Part shown: one piece after another, positions 54,601 to 63,272 of the stretch
Layout: each line of letters opens with the position of its first letter
Position numbering within the stretch: position 1 is the stretch's first letter
NCBI GenBank assembly: GCA_902984215.1
Contig: CADWAF010004931.1
Span: 1 to 64,000, forward strand
Reading direction: 5' to 3'
From: Willaertia magna
Lineage: Eukaryota; Heterolobosea; Eutetramitea; Acrasida; Naegleriidae
Length of the DNA: 64,000 bases
Notes under the pieces: generated by a model
The model's database searches: none
Told to the model about the DNA's origin: nothing
Seen by the model: only the letters and a program-made list of their open reading frames with translations
Made by a program: the position numbers and the translations under genes

Positions 54601-55270
54601 AATTTTTAAAAATGAAACTGTTAAATAATTTAATTATTTTATAAAATTATTTAAAATTAACTTACTTTGTTCTTGCTAAAATAGAAACACCCATTTCAAT
54701 TTTACAATTTGTAAAACGAATGAGAAAAGATTGTGATTTTTCATTATTTCCCCAAATTCCTAAATATTTAATATTTAAATTTATAAAATCAATATCAAAA
54801 CCAATTGCATTATTACTTAAAAAAGTACCACTATTTTCTTTACTTATTGTAATTTCTTTAAAATTTATTGAATAATAGTTTCTAATAGTGACATGACTAG
54901 TGACAGATTCAAATGATGTTAAATTATTATAATAAGGTAAATTTTCATAATTATTTAATAAATTAATTATCCAAGAAACTAATTGATTATTTTGTAAATT
55001 AAATTCTCCAAAAAAGATTTGATCAAAATTTTTACAAGGATAGTTAATAAATGTACAATTATTATCTATTGTAAAGTTATTATTATCTTTAATATTTAAA
55101 TATCCATTTATGGGATCTAAATATAATTGTACAGTTATAATTTCTTGATTTTCATTTTTATTTAATAAATAATGTTCTTTACAATAAATATTTCCGTAAA
55201 AAAGAAAAAAGAAAATTAAAAAAGAAATTAAAATTTGTTTCTGAAATTCTCTCTTGTGAAAATGCCGCAT
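51681..55270 (-). CDS. Receptor-like protein kinase with beta-helix ectodomain
   Basis: Exons 55270-54666, 54617-52760, 52712-52425 and 52367-51681, joined in phase (introns 47-57 nt, all GT-AG), give 1145 residues. The N-terminal signal/anchor is FQKQILISFLIFFFLFYGNI. The ectodomain has many repeats of the type GGGAIYIINMQQ, GGAILYLNCIYF, SGGAIAVTSLQN and GGGIFTDRCTL, each followed by a strand, a right-handed parallel beta-helix as in polymorphic membrane proteins. One transmembrane helix (LSVAIPIGIIFIFILIITIL) leads to a tyrosine-kinase-like domain: GEGGSGRVFRARWK, VALKTIKL, HRDLKPANILL, DFGLSKKI and a PPE motif. It is probably a surface sensor kinase. The start at 55270 was preferred (A run before ATG, signal next); 55324 is an alternative. 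Confidence 0.85.
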
Positions 55271-55371
55271 TTTTTTTTTAAATTTTTTTATTTTTTTAAA
55301 AATTAGTGTCCGACATTTCAACAATCAACACATCATCTGTGCGGTGATTTATTGTTTGGTTACAAAGTAAT

Positions 55372-55719
55372 TTACTGTTGTGGTTTGTTAAAATTTGTAA
55401 TTTCTTTTGTAATCCATTGTAAATAATCTTCATTACCATCTTTAATTTCCATAAAGATAACTTCTGGCACTTGATATTCATGATTTTTTTTAACGCATTC
55501 GATAATTTCTTTTTGTTTATTTATTTCAGTTTTAATTATTAATAAAGCCTCTTCATCCGTTTGAATTTTATCTTCCCACCAATACATTGATTTTACTTTA
55601 GGTATAATATTTGCACATGCTATTAATCTTTCTTTTAATAAAATACTTGCCAACGTTTCTGCTTTTGAAATTGGTGAAGTTATTAAGCCGACAGAATATT
55701 TAGCTAAAAAGTTGGACAT
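55372..55719 (-). CDS. CutA1 divalent-cation tolerance protein
   Basis: A 115-residue protein from Met at 55719. The family features are all present: the start SVGLITSPISKAETLASILL, then LLKERLIACANIIPKVKSMY followed by WWEDKIQTDEEALLIIKTE, then VKKNHEYQVPEVIFMEIKDG with the final YLQWITKE. CutA1 forms very stable trimers and is linked to metal tolerance, though its role is still unclear. It lacks a membrane anchor or targeting signal. An upstream in-frame ATG (55758) would add 13 basic residues. Confidence 0.92.
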   Translation of the reverse strand: MSNFLAKYSVGLITSPISKAETLASILLKERLIACANIIPKVKSMYWWEDKIQTDEEALLIIKTEINKQKEIIECVKKNHEYQVPEVIFMEIKDGNEDYLQWITKEITNFNKPQQ

Positions 55720-55960
55720 TTTTTTTTTAATATTTTTTAATTTTAGTTTCTTTCTCAAAAAGGATAATAATTATAATGTTGTATTTAAAATATTTAATAT
55801 TTACAAATCAGTTCTGCAATTTCTTCGTCACGTTAAATTAATAAACATGACAGACTCAAGAATATCCGTTATCTCATTCGACCACATTCATTGTGCATCC
55901 TTAATTAATTTCACTTTCTTGTAAGGATTTTTTCGTAAATGCTTACACGTCTAATAAAAA

Positions 55961-56824
55961 TTAATAATTATTCTTAAAGAGTTTTAAATGTTTCCAGGTG
56001 TTCCATTCAGTTTCTGTAGCATTCCAAAAGGCGTTTAAAGCTATATTGAAAGATCCACAACTAGACTCTTCTCCTTCTGAATAAACTGCATGAAACCAAC
56101 CTAAAGGAATTAATATTATATCTCCTCTCTGAATACTTCCCTTAAAAACCTGAACTTTTGGAATATCTGTTTTAAAGATATCATATTGAGAGAATCTATA
56201 GATTTCTCCATTCATTTCCTGTCCCATTGCTGATTTGTATGAATGTAAATTAACTTTTAAATGATCTGAAGGTGAAATTAGTAGGAATGTCTTTTTTCCT
56301 CTAATTTGTAACATTAAATTATTGACACAATCAAAGTGAAGATGAGTTTTTTGTTTATCTAAACCAATCCAAAATCCTAATGATGATAATTGTTTAGTTT
56401 TTGATAATTTTTCTTCAATAAATTGTTTAAATTTTGAACAATTATTTCGTAATTGATTTAATTCTTCATTACCATTCTGTTCATCATTTTCCAATAAATT
56501 ACTTCCAGATAAATAGTATCGAATAGGTTTGGATAAAAGAGCTATTTCATTACATTTTTCTATAAATTCGTGTAGTTTCATCTTGGTATTAGATTCAGCT
56601 CCAATCACGTGTGTATTTTCATCGCGATATGAAAGTGGAAATTCAACATTTGGAATCTTTTGAAGAAGATTATCTAGTGACCATTCCATAACATTTTCAA
56701 TGAAATTAGCACCCCTAATAATCACAGGTTGAGAATTAAGAAAAAATTGATTTAGATCACCTTCTGAAATGTTGTTAAATAAAAGTACAGGTATAGCAAC
56801 TGGTTCTTCACTAAATTTAATCAT
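55961..56824 (-). CDS. JmjC/cupin 2-oxoglutarate oxygenase-like protein
   Basis: A 287-residue intronless protein. It begins MIKFSEEPVAIPVLLFNNIS and has the cupin-8/JmjC pattern: SQPVIIRGANF, NTKMKLHEFIE, then the iron-binding HxD (THLHFD, H163 and D165), LQIRGKKTFLLISPSD, and the second histidine in IPLGWFHAVYS (about 249). This size and motif order fit JMJD5/JMJD7/TYW5-type hydroxylases acting on proteins or tRNA. Substrate unknown. The minus-strand frame that continues upstream (56821-57096) overlaps the 5S copy and is not part of it. Confidence 0.82.
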   Translation of the reverse strand: MIKFSEEPVAIPVLLFNNISEGDLNQFFLNSQPVIIRGANFIENVMEWSLDNLLQKIPNVEFPLSYRDENTHVIGAESNTKMKLHEFIEKCNEIALLSKPIRYYLSGSNLLENDEQNGNEELNQLRNNCSKFKQFIEEKLSKTKQLSSLGFWIGLDKQKTHLHFDCVNNLMLQIRGKKTFLLISPSDHLKVNLHSYKSAMGQEMNGEIYRFSQYDIFKTDIPKVQVFKGSIQRGDIILIPLGWFHAVYSEGEESSCGSFNIALNAFWNATETEWNTWKHLKLFKNNY

Positions 56825-56963
56825 TTTTTTATTGCAATACTGTAAAGTGAAGCTAAAGTTTGAGAACAGACATTAAATCTACAAACCAAAACAGGAGCAA
56901 CAATTCCCATGAATTTCACCTGTTTTGAAATGTGATAAAGAGTATTGTTTTTTATATCAAAGT

Positions 56964-57081
56964 ATCTACGATCATACCACTGTGAAAGCACCTCATCCCG
57001 TCCGATTTGAGAAGTTAAGCACAGTAGGGCTACATTAGTACTGAGATGGGAGACTTCTCGGGAATCTGTAGTGCTGTAGAT
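56964..57081 (+). rRNA. 5S ribosomal RNA, variant copy (possibly pseudogene)
   Basis: A 118-base plus-strand copy that matches the 5S gene at 35755-35872 except for a few bases: the conserved GGCC in the 5' arm is GATC here, and GAACCTG near the 3' end is GAATCTG. The internal promoter blocks (AAGTTAAGCACAGTAGGGC, TTAGTACTGAGATGGGAG) are intact and a T run follows. The change in the highly conserved GGCC could disable it. It stands singly, immediately upstream of the JmjC gene and at the edge of a 1 kb AT-only stretch. Confidence 0.85.
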
Positions 57082-58133
57082 TTTTAATTGCAGCACAAAT
57101 TAAAATTATAAATGTACTAAATTTTTTTTAACTACTAATCTTAACTTCTAATTTACTATTTCAATTACAAATATTTCTTTTTAACATTTTAAAAACAATA
57201 AAAAAATAAAAACTAATAAAATTCTTTTTTTCATTTTTTTTCAAGAAAACTTTAAAATTTTAAAAAATAAAAATTTTAACTTTTATTTAAATTATTATTT
57301 AATCATTTATATTAAATATTTAAATTTACTATTATTAAATTATATTTTTAAAACTTTTGTTTATTTTTAATAAAAATATATTAAGTTTATTATTTAGATT
57401 TATTATTGTTTAAATAAATATTATATTTATCTATTTTAGATTTAAAATAATTAATATTAATAAAAATTTTTTTATATATATTATAATACTTTCTTTTTTT
57501 AAATTTAATATATATATTAAATTAATAAAATTAAATCATTATTAAAAAATATTTATTTTTATTATTTAAAATGAAGATAGATTATTATAATTTTAGTATA
57601 ATATAATATTAATTATAATTATATTAATAATAATTTTTTAAATTTATTTAGAACTATTTAATTTTTTATTATACTTTTTTTTTTAATATTATAAAGAAAT
57701 TAAAAAAGTTTAATTAATAAAATTGAAAGTAGTTTTAAGGTTTAATTAATTTTTAATGTATATTAATTTTATAATTATTTGTAATAATAAATATTTTATT
57801 GTAACAAAAATGTTTATTTAAATTTTTTATATTTTTCATAATTATATTATTATTTATATATTAAAATTATTATATATTTATAATATTATAATATTTAAAA
57901 TTTTTAAAATGGTAATTATATTTATTTATTAATAGATTTTTTAATTAATAATTTATTTTAACAATTAATTAAAAAAATTTAATAAAATAATTTCAATTTA
58001 TAACAAAAATTATATAGAAAATATCATATAATATATAATTTTTAATAAAAAGGATTAATTGTATTTTAATATTAAATATTTAAATAAAAAATGTTTTATA
58101 AAATTTATTATGAAACAAAAAAATTTTAATTAA
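57082..58133. other. 1 kb AT-only spacer
   Basis: Between the 5S copy and the end of the hydrolase gene almost every base is A or T, with no frame longer than a few dozen codons, no RNA motif and no repeat array. Its composition equals that of the left end of the window (1-7 kb), unlike the mixed spacers elsewhere. It might be a decayed insertion of the same kind of DNA, with the 5S at its edge, or a nucleosome-free/origin-like AT island (inference). Confidence 0.5.
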
Positions 58134-59984
58134 TTAAACTTTGTTTGTATAAAAACTACATGGTTTTCTAGAACCACCAAACCAACCATCGCCATTACGA
58201 CATGTAATATCAGCGTGATTAGAATAAGCACCATACCATTCTACACTTGGACCATTACTATAAAATTCTTTTTGTTCATCCATTTGGCAACTTGGGAATG
58301 GAACTAAACCATCATTTTGTGTACCATAATTTGCTACCCAACTGACAACTTCTAAAGCTAAACTATAATGTGTTAATAATCCAATTGGTGAATCTCCACA
58401 AATACGACCTTTATCTAATGGATCAGCAATAGCATATAATTCATTAATACAAATACCTTCTTTTGAACAATAAGTTGGTAATAAAGTTGAATATGCTGGA
58501 TATGCATCTGGAGAATTCTTTTTACAATAATTTCCAACAGTAGCAATAAAACCTAACAATGCCTTTAAATTAAATGGGAAATCATTATGATAATAATCAT
58601 AACAAATTGTACCAAGTGCAGTAGCAATCTTACTTCCATGGAAAGGTGCAGCTAAAGTATACCAAGATGATGTATTTAAATCAAATTTACAGAAACCTTT
58701 ATCAATGCCAGATGCTAAAATTAAATTACCCATTGAATGTGTAAAAACAATAGTATTCTTAATTGTAGTTGTATTTGGACCACTTCCTAATAAAGCAACT
58801 TCACAATAATATTTTTGTAATTCTTCTACATCCCAACCATTAGTTTTAGTATCTCTTCTACCAAACCAATAATCCCCACATTGTGGTGTATATTTAATAA
58901 CATCTCCCCAATACTTTGTAAATGTCTTTTGTGGTGGTAATTCTTCCATCTCACCAGCACCGTGCAAAAAGATACAAGTTGGTTTATTTTCATTGACTGT
59001 TTCTTTTGGACAAGCTGATGGATCACGAATAGTTGATAATTTACATGTATGAATTGGCGATAAGAACCATAAGTGTTCTTTTTGAGGTTTTGTAATAAAT
59101 TGTGGTAATTTTTCACTTGTATATTTCTTTGTATTTTTAATTAATGAAGAAATACTTTTAGTTGTTTTGTAAACTTTAAAAATATTTTGTAAATTTTCTT
59201 TTGGTTGAGTATTCATAATAACTTTTGAATTTTTATCTTTTAATTTAGCGCTAGCATAATTACGATCAATAAAATTACAATTTTCAACTAAATTAGACAT
59301 TTGAGAAAGGAAATACTTTTCATGTTCAATGTCAACTTGATTTGTATTAAAATCTGTTAAAGTAACAACTAAATTTTGTGAAATTAAATAGAATGGGATA
59401 AATTTATCAACAGATAAAGGTTTAACACATAAAGCAAAGGTTTCATTCATTGCATTTACCGTTAAGATAGTTAATCTTTGTTTAATACATTTTTCATTTA
59501 CTTCTTGATCATAAGAACGAAGAATTTCATTGTCACCGTTATTATTGAGCTTTAAGAAAAGATTTTCTTCTTCCTTTTCGTAGTTTTTGGCGGAAAACAT
59601 TTGAGAAAATAGAACGTTTAATTGGCGGGAAAAAATGTATTGAGGAGCGTTATTGTAGTTAACGTGAATGCAAGGGGAAGTAGTATTTGAACCATCTTCT
59701 GAAGGAATAGATTTATAGAAAGAATGAATTTGAGAAGAATCAAGTAATGATAAGAAAGCTAATTGTGAGCTTTCAATTATATAATTAAAATCATCTGAAT
59801 TATTATATTTTAAAACAAATCCTTTGAATGTTGTAATTAATGGGTCAATAGAAGGTTTTGATCTTTCTTGTACCGTTACTCTAACTGAATAGGATGACGG
59901 AAAGGTGACTGCTGGTTCTTGGAAACTCAAACCGGTAAAATAAGTTACAACAAGGAAAAGATAGAGGGCTAGGAATGCCTTCAT
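58134..59984 (-). CDS. Secreted alpha/beta-hydrolase (lipase/esterase-like)
   Basis: A 616-residue intronless protein. It has an N-terminal signal peptide (AFLALYLFLVVTYFTGLSFQ). After about 320 residues of low similarity comes the alpha/beta-hydrolase core: the oxyanion-hole strand CIFLHGAGEM, the nucleophile elbow TIVFTHSMGNLIL (G/THSMG, Ser), then the acid in TQNDGLVPFPSC and the histidine in YSNHADITC. Several cysteines suggest disulfides in an endomembrane or extracellular setting. Similar GHSMG proteins are lipases or esterases of protists and oomycetes. Substrate unknown. Confidence 0.75.
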   Translation of the reverse strand: MKAFLALYLFLVVTYFTGLSFQEPAVTFPSSYSVRVTVQERSKPSIDPLITTFKGFVLKYNNSDDFNYIIESSQLAFLSLLDSSQIHSFYKSIPSEDGSNTTSPCIHVNYNNAPQYIFSRQLNVLFSQMFSAKNYEKEEENLFLKLNNNGDNEILRSYDQEVNEKCIKQRLTILTVNAMNETFALCVKPLSVDKFIPFYLISQNLVVTLTDFNTNQVDIEHEKYFLSQMSNLVENCNFIDRNYASAKLKDKNSKVIMNTQPKENLQNIFKVYKTTKSISSLIKNTKKYTSEKLPQFITKPQKEHLWFLSPIHTCKLSTIRDPSACPKETVNENKPTCIFLHGAGEMEELPPQKTFTKYWGDVIKYTPQCGDYWFGRRDTKTNGWDVEELQKYYCEVALLGSGPNTTTIKNTIVFTHSMGNLILASGIDKGFCKFDLNTSSWYTLAAPFHGSKIATALGTICYDYYHNDFPFNLKALLGFIATVGNYCKKNSPDAYPAYSTLLPTYCSKEGICINELYAIADPLDKGRICGDSPIGLLTHYSLALEVVSWVANYGTQNDGLVPFPSCQMDEQKEFYSNGPSVEWYGAYSNHADITCRNGDGWFGGSRKPCSFYTNKV

Positions 59985-60321
59985 TTTTTAAGAGAGATGA
60001 TGAAATATTAATAAATTGTTATTTTCGTAATTGTGTGAATCATAAAGAACCTTCAAAAAGTACTAAAAGGTTCTTGTACTCCGGTGGGTAAATGAAAGGA
60101 TTGATGAAGGGTGTGGCAAGCGATGGTAAAAGAAGTAATATAGTAGTATTGTCAGAAAATTCATTAATAGTATCCTCACAAACTCTTAGGAGAAGCAGAA
60201 TTCATTAGTGTTGTTAATAAATTGTCTCATCATTCAATTTTTAACTGCTGTTTATCAAGCCAATATTTTTTATTTAATTTTAAAGCGAAAAGTATTATGG
60301 GAAGTTTAAATAGAAAAATAA
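59985..60321. other. Intergenic region between divergent genes
   Basis: About 340 bases between the hydrolase gene (minus) and the gene at 60322 (plus), with mixed composition (for example AGGTTCTTGTACTCCGGTGG). It must hold the promoters of both; no RNA gene or repeat was recognised. Confidence 0.45.
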
Positions 60322-60994
60322 ATGACCGAAGATTATAGTGCAATAGAAGACACAACAAATCAAATCAATAAAATTTATAATGATGTAATAGAAGGAATAG
60401 AAAATAGTAAAGATAGTAAAGATTTAGAACTGGTTTGCGTTTCTTTTGAAAAATTTCTTGAAAAGTATTTTCTTGTGCCTTCATCCGTTCTAACTAAATT
60501 CAGTAAAGAAAACAGAAATTCAGAAGTTTTAATTAAAAATTTATGTGAAAATTTTCACAACATATTAATTCAATTAGGAAATAAATTTAAAGAATATCAC
60601 CCTAAAGATATAGACTTTCCACGGTTTCTATTTGCTTGTTATGTTTTTCATTATTATTGGTGTTCCGCTTACAACGAACTTCAATTAAACAATGAAGAAT
60701 TACTTGATAGATTTTTCATAACGTTTGAAGATGAATTTGAAAAGTTAGTGATACCTTATTCCGAAAACGTTTTAAGTGATACAAAAGTTCCTTTGAATGA
60801 AGTTTTTAAAGATTTTAAATGGAGAACAATTAGAAAAACATTTACTGATCCTGAAGATGCACTTTTAATAGATGAAATTGAAAAGGCAATTGAAGAAGCA
60901 GTAGAAGGTAAGATTAATCCTTTATTTTCTAATTTTATTTATTCCTTAAATTATTTACTATTTACATTGTAAAGATGCAAAGAATTATAGATAA
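60322..60994 (+). CDS. Unknown acidic helical protein
   Basis: Exon 1, 60322-60907, plus a very small exon 2, 60975-60994 (intron 67 nt, GTAAGA...AAAG), give 201 residues ending EEAVEDAKNYR. Without splicing the frame would run on into hydrophobic intron sequence (INPLFSNFIYSLNYLLF), which argues for the intron. The protein is helical and acidic, with LVCVSFEKFLEKYFLVPSS and DFPRFLFACYVFHYYW. It resembles BART-like helical bundles only loosely. Function unknown. Confidence 0.6.
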
Positions 60995-60996
60995 AT

Positions 60997-61508
60997 TTAT
61001 CTTCGTTTTTTACTTTCGGAAATTCTACGTTGTTCATCTAATTCCCAATCGTATTCTTCCACTTCAGGTTTCTTCTCTTGTTGTTGATCACCTTTTTCTT
61101 GACCTGACATTGAAATTATACTTTTAATTAATTGGTTAATAATGTGATGATAATTAATTTGATACTTACATTCTTCTTGCTGCATCTCCAACTTCCGAGT
61201 CTTCAAGCTTAGCAAATTGTTTTAAACAAGTTGGAATTGCTGTATATGTTCCTATGTAAACACCTCCTATAACAGAAGCTACTAATCCAATTTTAACTAA
61301 TCTTGATTTTCCGAAGGTGTATCTTTTTGCTTTTTAGATGTTCATAATTATTTCAATAATAAATTGTTAATTACATACCTAACCAATAAAGACCGGCACC
61401 TACTAAACCACCTCCTGCTAATCCTCTCATTAATCCAGTTGTGAAACAATCCGATAGAACAGCTTTTTCTCTGGAAGTAAGTTGATGGTCTCCTACTTTG
61501 TCAAACAT
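60997..61508 (-). CDS. OCIA-domain-like mitochondrial membrane protein
   Basis: Three exons, 61508-61379, 61329-61170 and 61120-60997 (both introns 49 nt), give 137 residues: LTSREKAVLSDCFTTGLMRG, a glycine-rich membrane segment (LAGGGLVGAGLYWLA), then FGKSRLVKIGLVASVIGGVY, CLKQFAKLEDSEVGDAARR and a polar tail with DEQRRISESKKRR. Cys-rich helix ends, a Gly-rich membrane helix pair and a C-K-x-KL-E-S motif resemble OCIA-domain proteins of the mitochondrial inner membrane. Neighbouring stops are 3 bp apart (60994/60997) in convergent orientation. Confidence 0.65.
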
Positions 61509-61590
61509 TTTTTATTTGATTAAAGTTTTTTTAATAATGCCATATTTGTGTTTTGTTTAAATCACATTTACAATAAATTACAAAAATAAA

Positions 61591-63150
61591 TTAAAATTGG
61601 AAATCATTTCTGAATAACTCTACATTCTTTGTCTTACATTTTTCAACTAAATCTTTTCTCTTTAAACAATTAAAATCATAAGTTAAATAATACCAAACAT
61701 GGTTATTTCTGGGACTTAATTTTAATGATCTTAAATAAAACTTGGCTGCATTGTTAAAATCACCTTGATTGCTATAAGCAATACCTAAATTAACCCAGGC
61801 TCTTACATAATCAGGTTTTAAATTTAATGCTTTTCTATAACACTCGATAGCTAATTGAGGTTTTTTAGCATTTGCATGAGTAGCACCCAATTTATTCCAA
61901 AGGGAATAATTAGTTGGATCTACTTGGCATGCTGCTTTAAATTGTTGAATTGAAGCGTCAAAATTATTAACTAAATGATATAAAACACCTAATGCCATGT
62001 GTAATTTAGAATCTTTTGTTGGTGATAACTCAACAGCCTTTTCAAATAATTGACGTAATTTAGCATGTCTTTGATAAAAGTCAACCATTGTTGTACTCAT
62101 ATATTCGTTCTCTTCATCTTGTTGATAAGCAACATCTTTTATTACATTTCCGTAAACTGGATGATTAGTAATCCATTTCCTTAAATATGATAAGGCAGCA
62201 TGTTTATGTAATTCATTAGTATATGAAACTCCTAAATTAACTAAAGCATCTAAATGATTTTCATCTGATCTTACTGCCTCAGCATAACAACTTATAGCTC
62301 TATTATCATCATCACATTCAGCGTGACATTGACCTAATAAATACCAAGCATCAGCATGATTAGGTTGAAGAATAAGTTGAGCTTCTAACGCTAATATTGC
62401 TTGTTCTGTAGAAGTAGTTGTATGATTTTGGTTTTTAGAAATTAAAATATTTTTAGCAACTTCATACAAATTTTGATATTGATGATCTGTATGTGTTAAA
62501 TAAGGATTATTTTGTTCTGTAGTAAGAAATTCATAAGGATCATGTAACATTTCTAAACTCTCAGGGGCTACAGTATTTCCAATATTTTGTAATTGTTGTT
62601 GTAGTAAGGAAAGATAATTTTCTAATGAATGTGATTCTAAATTTGTAACATCATCATCTCCTTGGAATTCTAATTGTCCAAAATTAGATATTGCCTGTCC
62701 AAAAGATGACTGTTCATTATTCATCATTCTTGAATTAAATTGTCCCATTGAGGAAGAATTAGAAAAACCTCTTGAATTTGTAAAATTTGACTCTTGAAAG
62801 CCTTGATTCATTGATGTTGGATTTAAATGTCTAGAAATCATTTCACTTCTTTCTCTTATTTTATTTCTTTCCATTGGAGTATATTGAGATAATAACCCGG
62901 AAGAATGTTGAAAAGGAGAAATCTGTTGAAATTGTTGTTGATTATTATTTAATAAATTATTATTATTCATCATATTATCATTATTAATTGTATAGAAATC
63001 TTCTTGTTGTTGAATTGCTCTAAAATTTGAATTAATTGCATTATTTAAAGGATTATTAAAAGAAGATGAACCGGATGATGATCCGATATTATTAGAATTA
63101 CTAGTTAATGTTTCTCCACCCTTGTCCGAAGCAATCAAGTCCCTCAACAT
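61591..63150 (-). CDS. Peroxisomal targeting signal 1 receptor PEX5
   Basis: A 519-residue intronless protein. The N-terminal half is Asn/Ser/Gln-rich and disordered, starting MLRDLIASDKGGETLTSNSN. The C-terminal half has seven TPR-type units: HADAWYLLGQCHAECDDDNR, HLDALVNLGVSYTNELHKHA, SKLHMALGVLYHLVNNFDAS, SLWNKLGATHANAKKPQLAI, RAWVNLGIAYSNQGDFNNAA and HVWYYLTYDFNCLKRKDLVE. The NKLGAT and VNLGIAYSN blocks form the PTS1-binding pocket. It binds cargo ending in SKL-like tripeptides and docks at the peroxisome. Odd: the N-terminus aligns with the usual start but lacks the conserved cysteine used for recycling ubiquitylation, and no WxxxF/Y repeats are seen. Confidence 0.92.
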   Translation of the reverse strand: MLRDLIASDKGGETLTSNSNNIGSSSGSSSFNNPLNNAINSNFRAIQQQEDFYTINNDNMMNNNNLLNNNQQQFQQISPFQHSSGLLSQYTPMERNKIRERSEMISRHLNPTSMNQGFQESNFTNSRGFSNSSSMGQFNSRMMNNEQSSFGQAISNFGQLEFQGDDDVTNLESHSLENYLSLLQQQLQNIGNTVAPESLEMLHDPYEFLTTEQNNPYLTHTDHQYQNLYEVAKNILISKNQNHTTTSTEQAILALEAQLILQPNHADAWYLLGQCHAECDDDNRAISCYAEAVRSDENHLDALVNLGVSYTNELHKHAALSYLRKWITNHPVYGNVIKDVAYQQDEENEYMSTTMVDFYQRHAKLRQLFEKAVELSPTKDSKLHMALGVLYHLVNNFDASIQQFKAACQVDPTNYSLWNKLGATHANAKKPQLAIECYRKALNLKPDYVRAWVNLGIAYSNQGDFNNAAKFYLRSLKLSPRNNHVWYYLTYDFNCLKRKDLVEKCKTKNVELFRNDFQF

Positions 63151-63272
63151 TTTTTTTTATGAATTTTTTTTAAATTTTTTTGAATTAAATTTTCCGTGCG
63201 CCTTTTGAGTGTTTTTTGTAAGAGTGGAAATATTTTATTATTTACAACAATAACTTCTACTAAGCAACACAA

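Noticed and set aside
56821..57096. 91-codon minus-strand frame upstream of the JmjC gene
   Set aside because: Its first half is the reverse complement of the 5S copy at 56964-57081, so the reading is an artefact.
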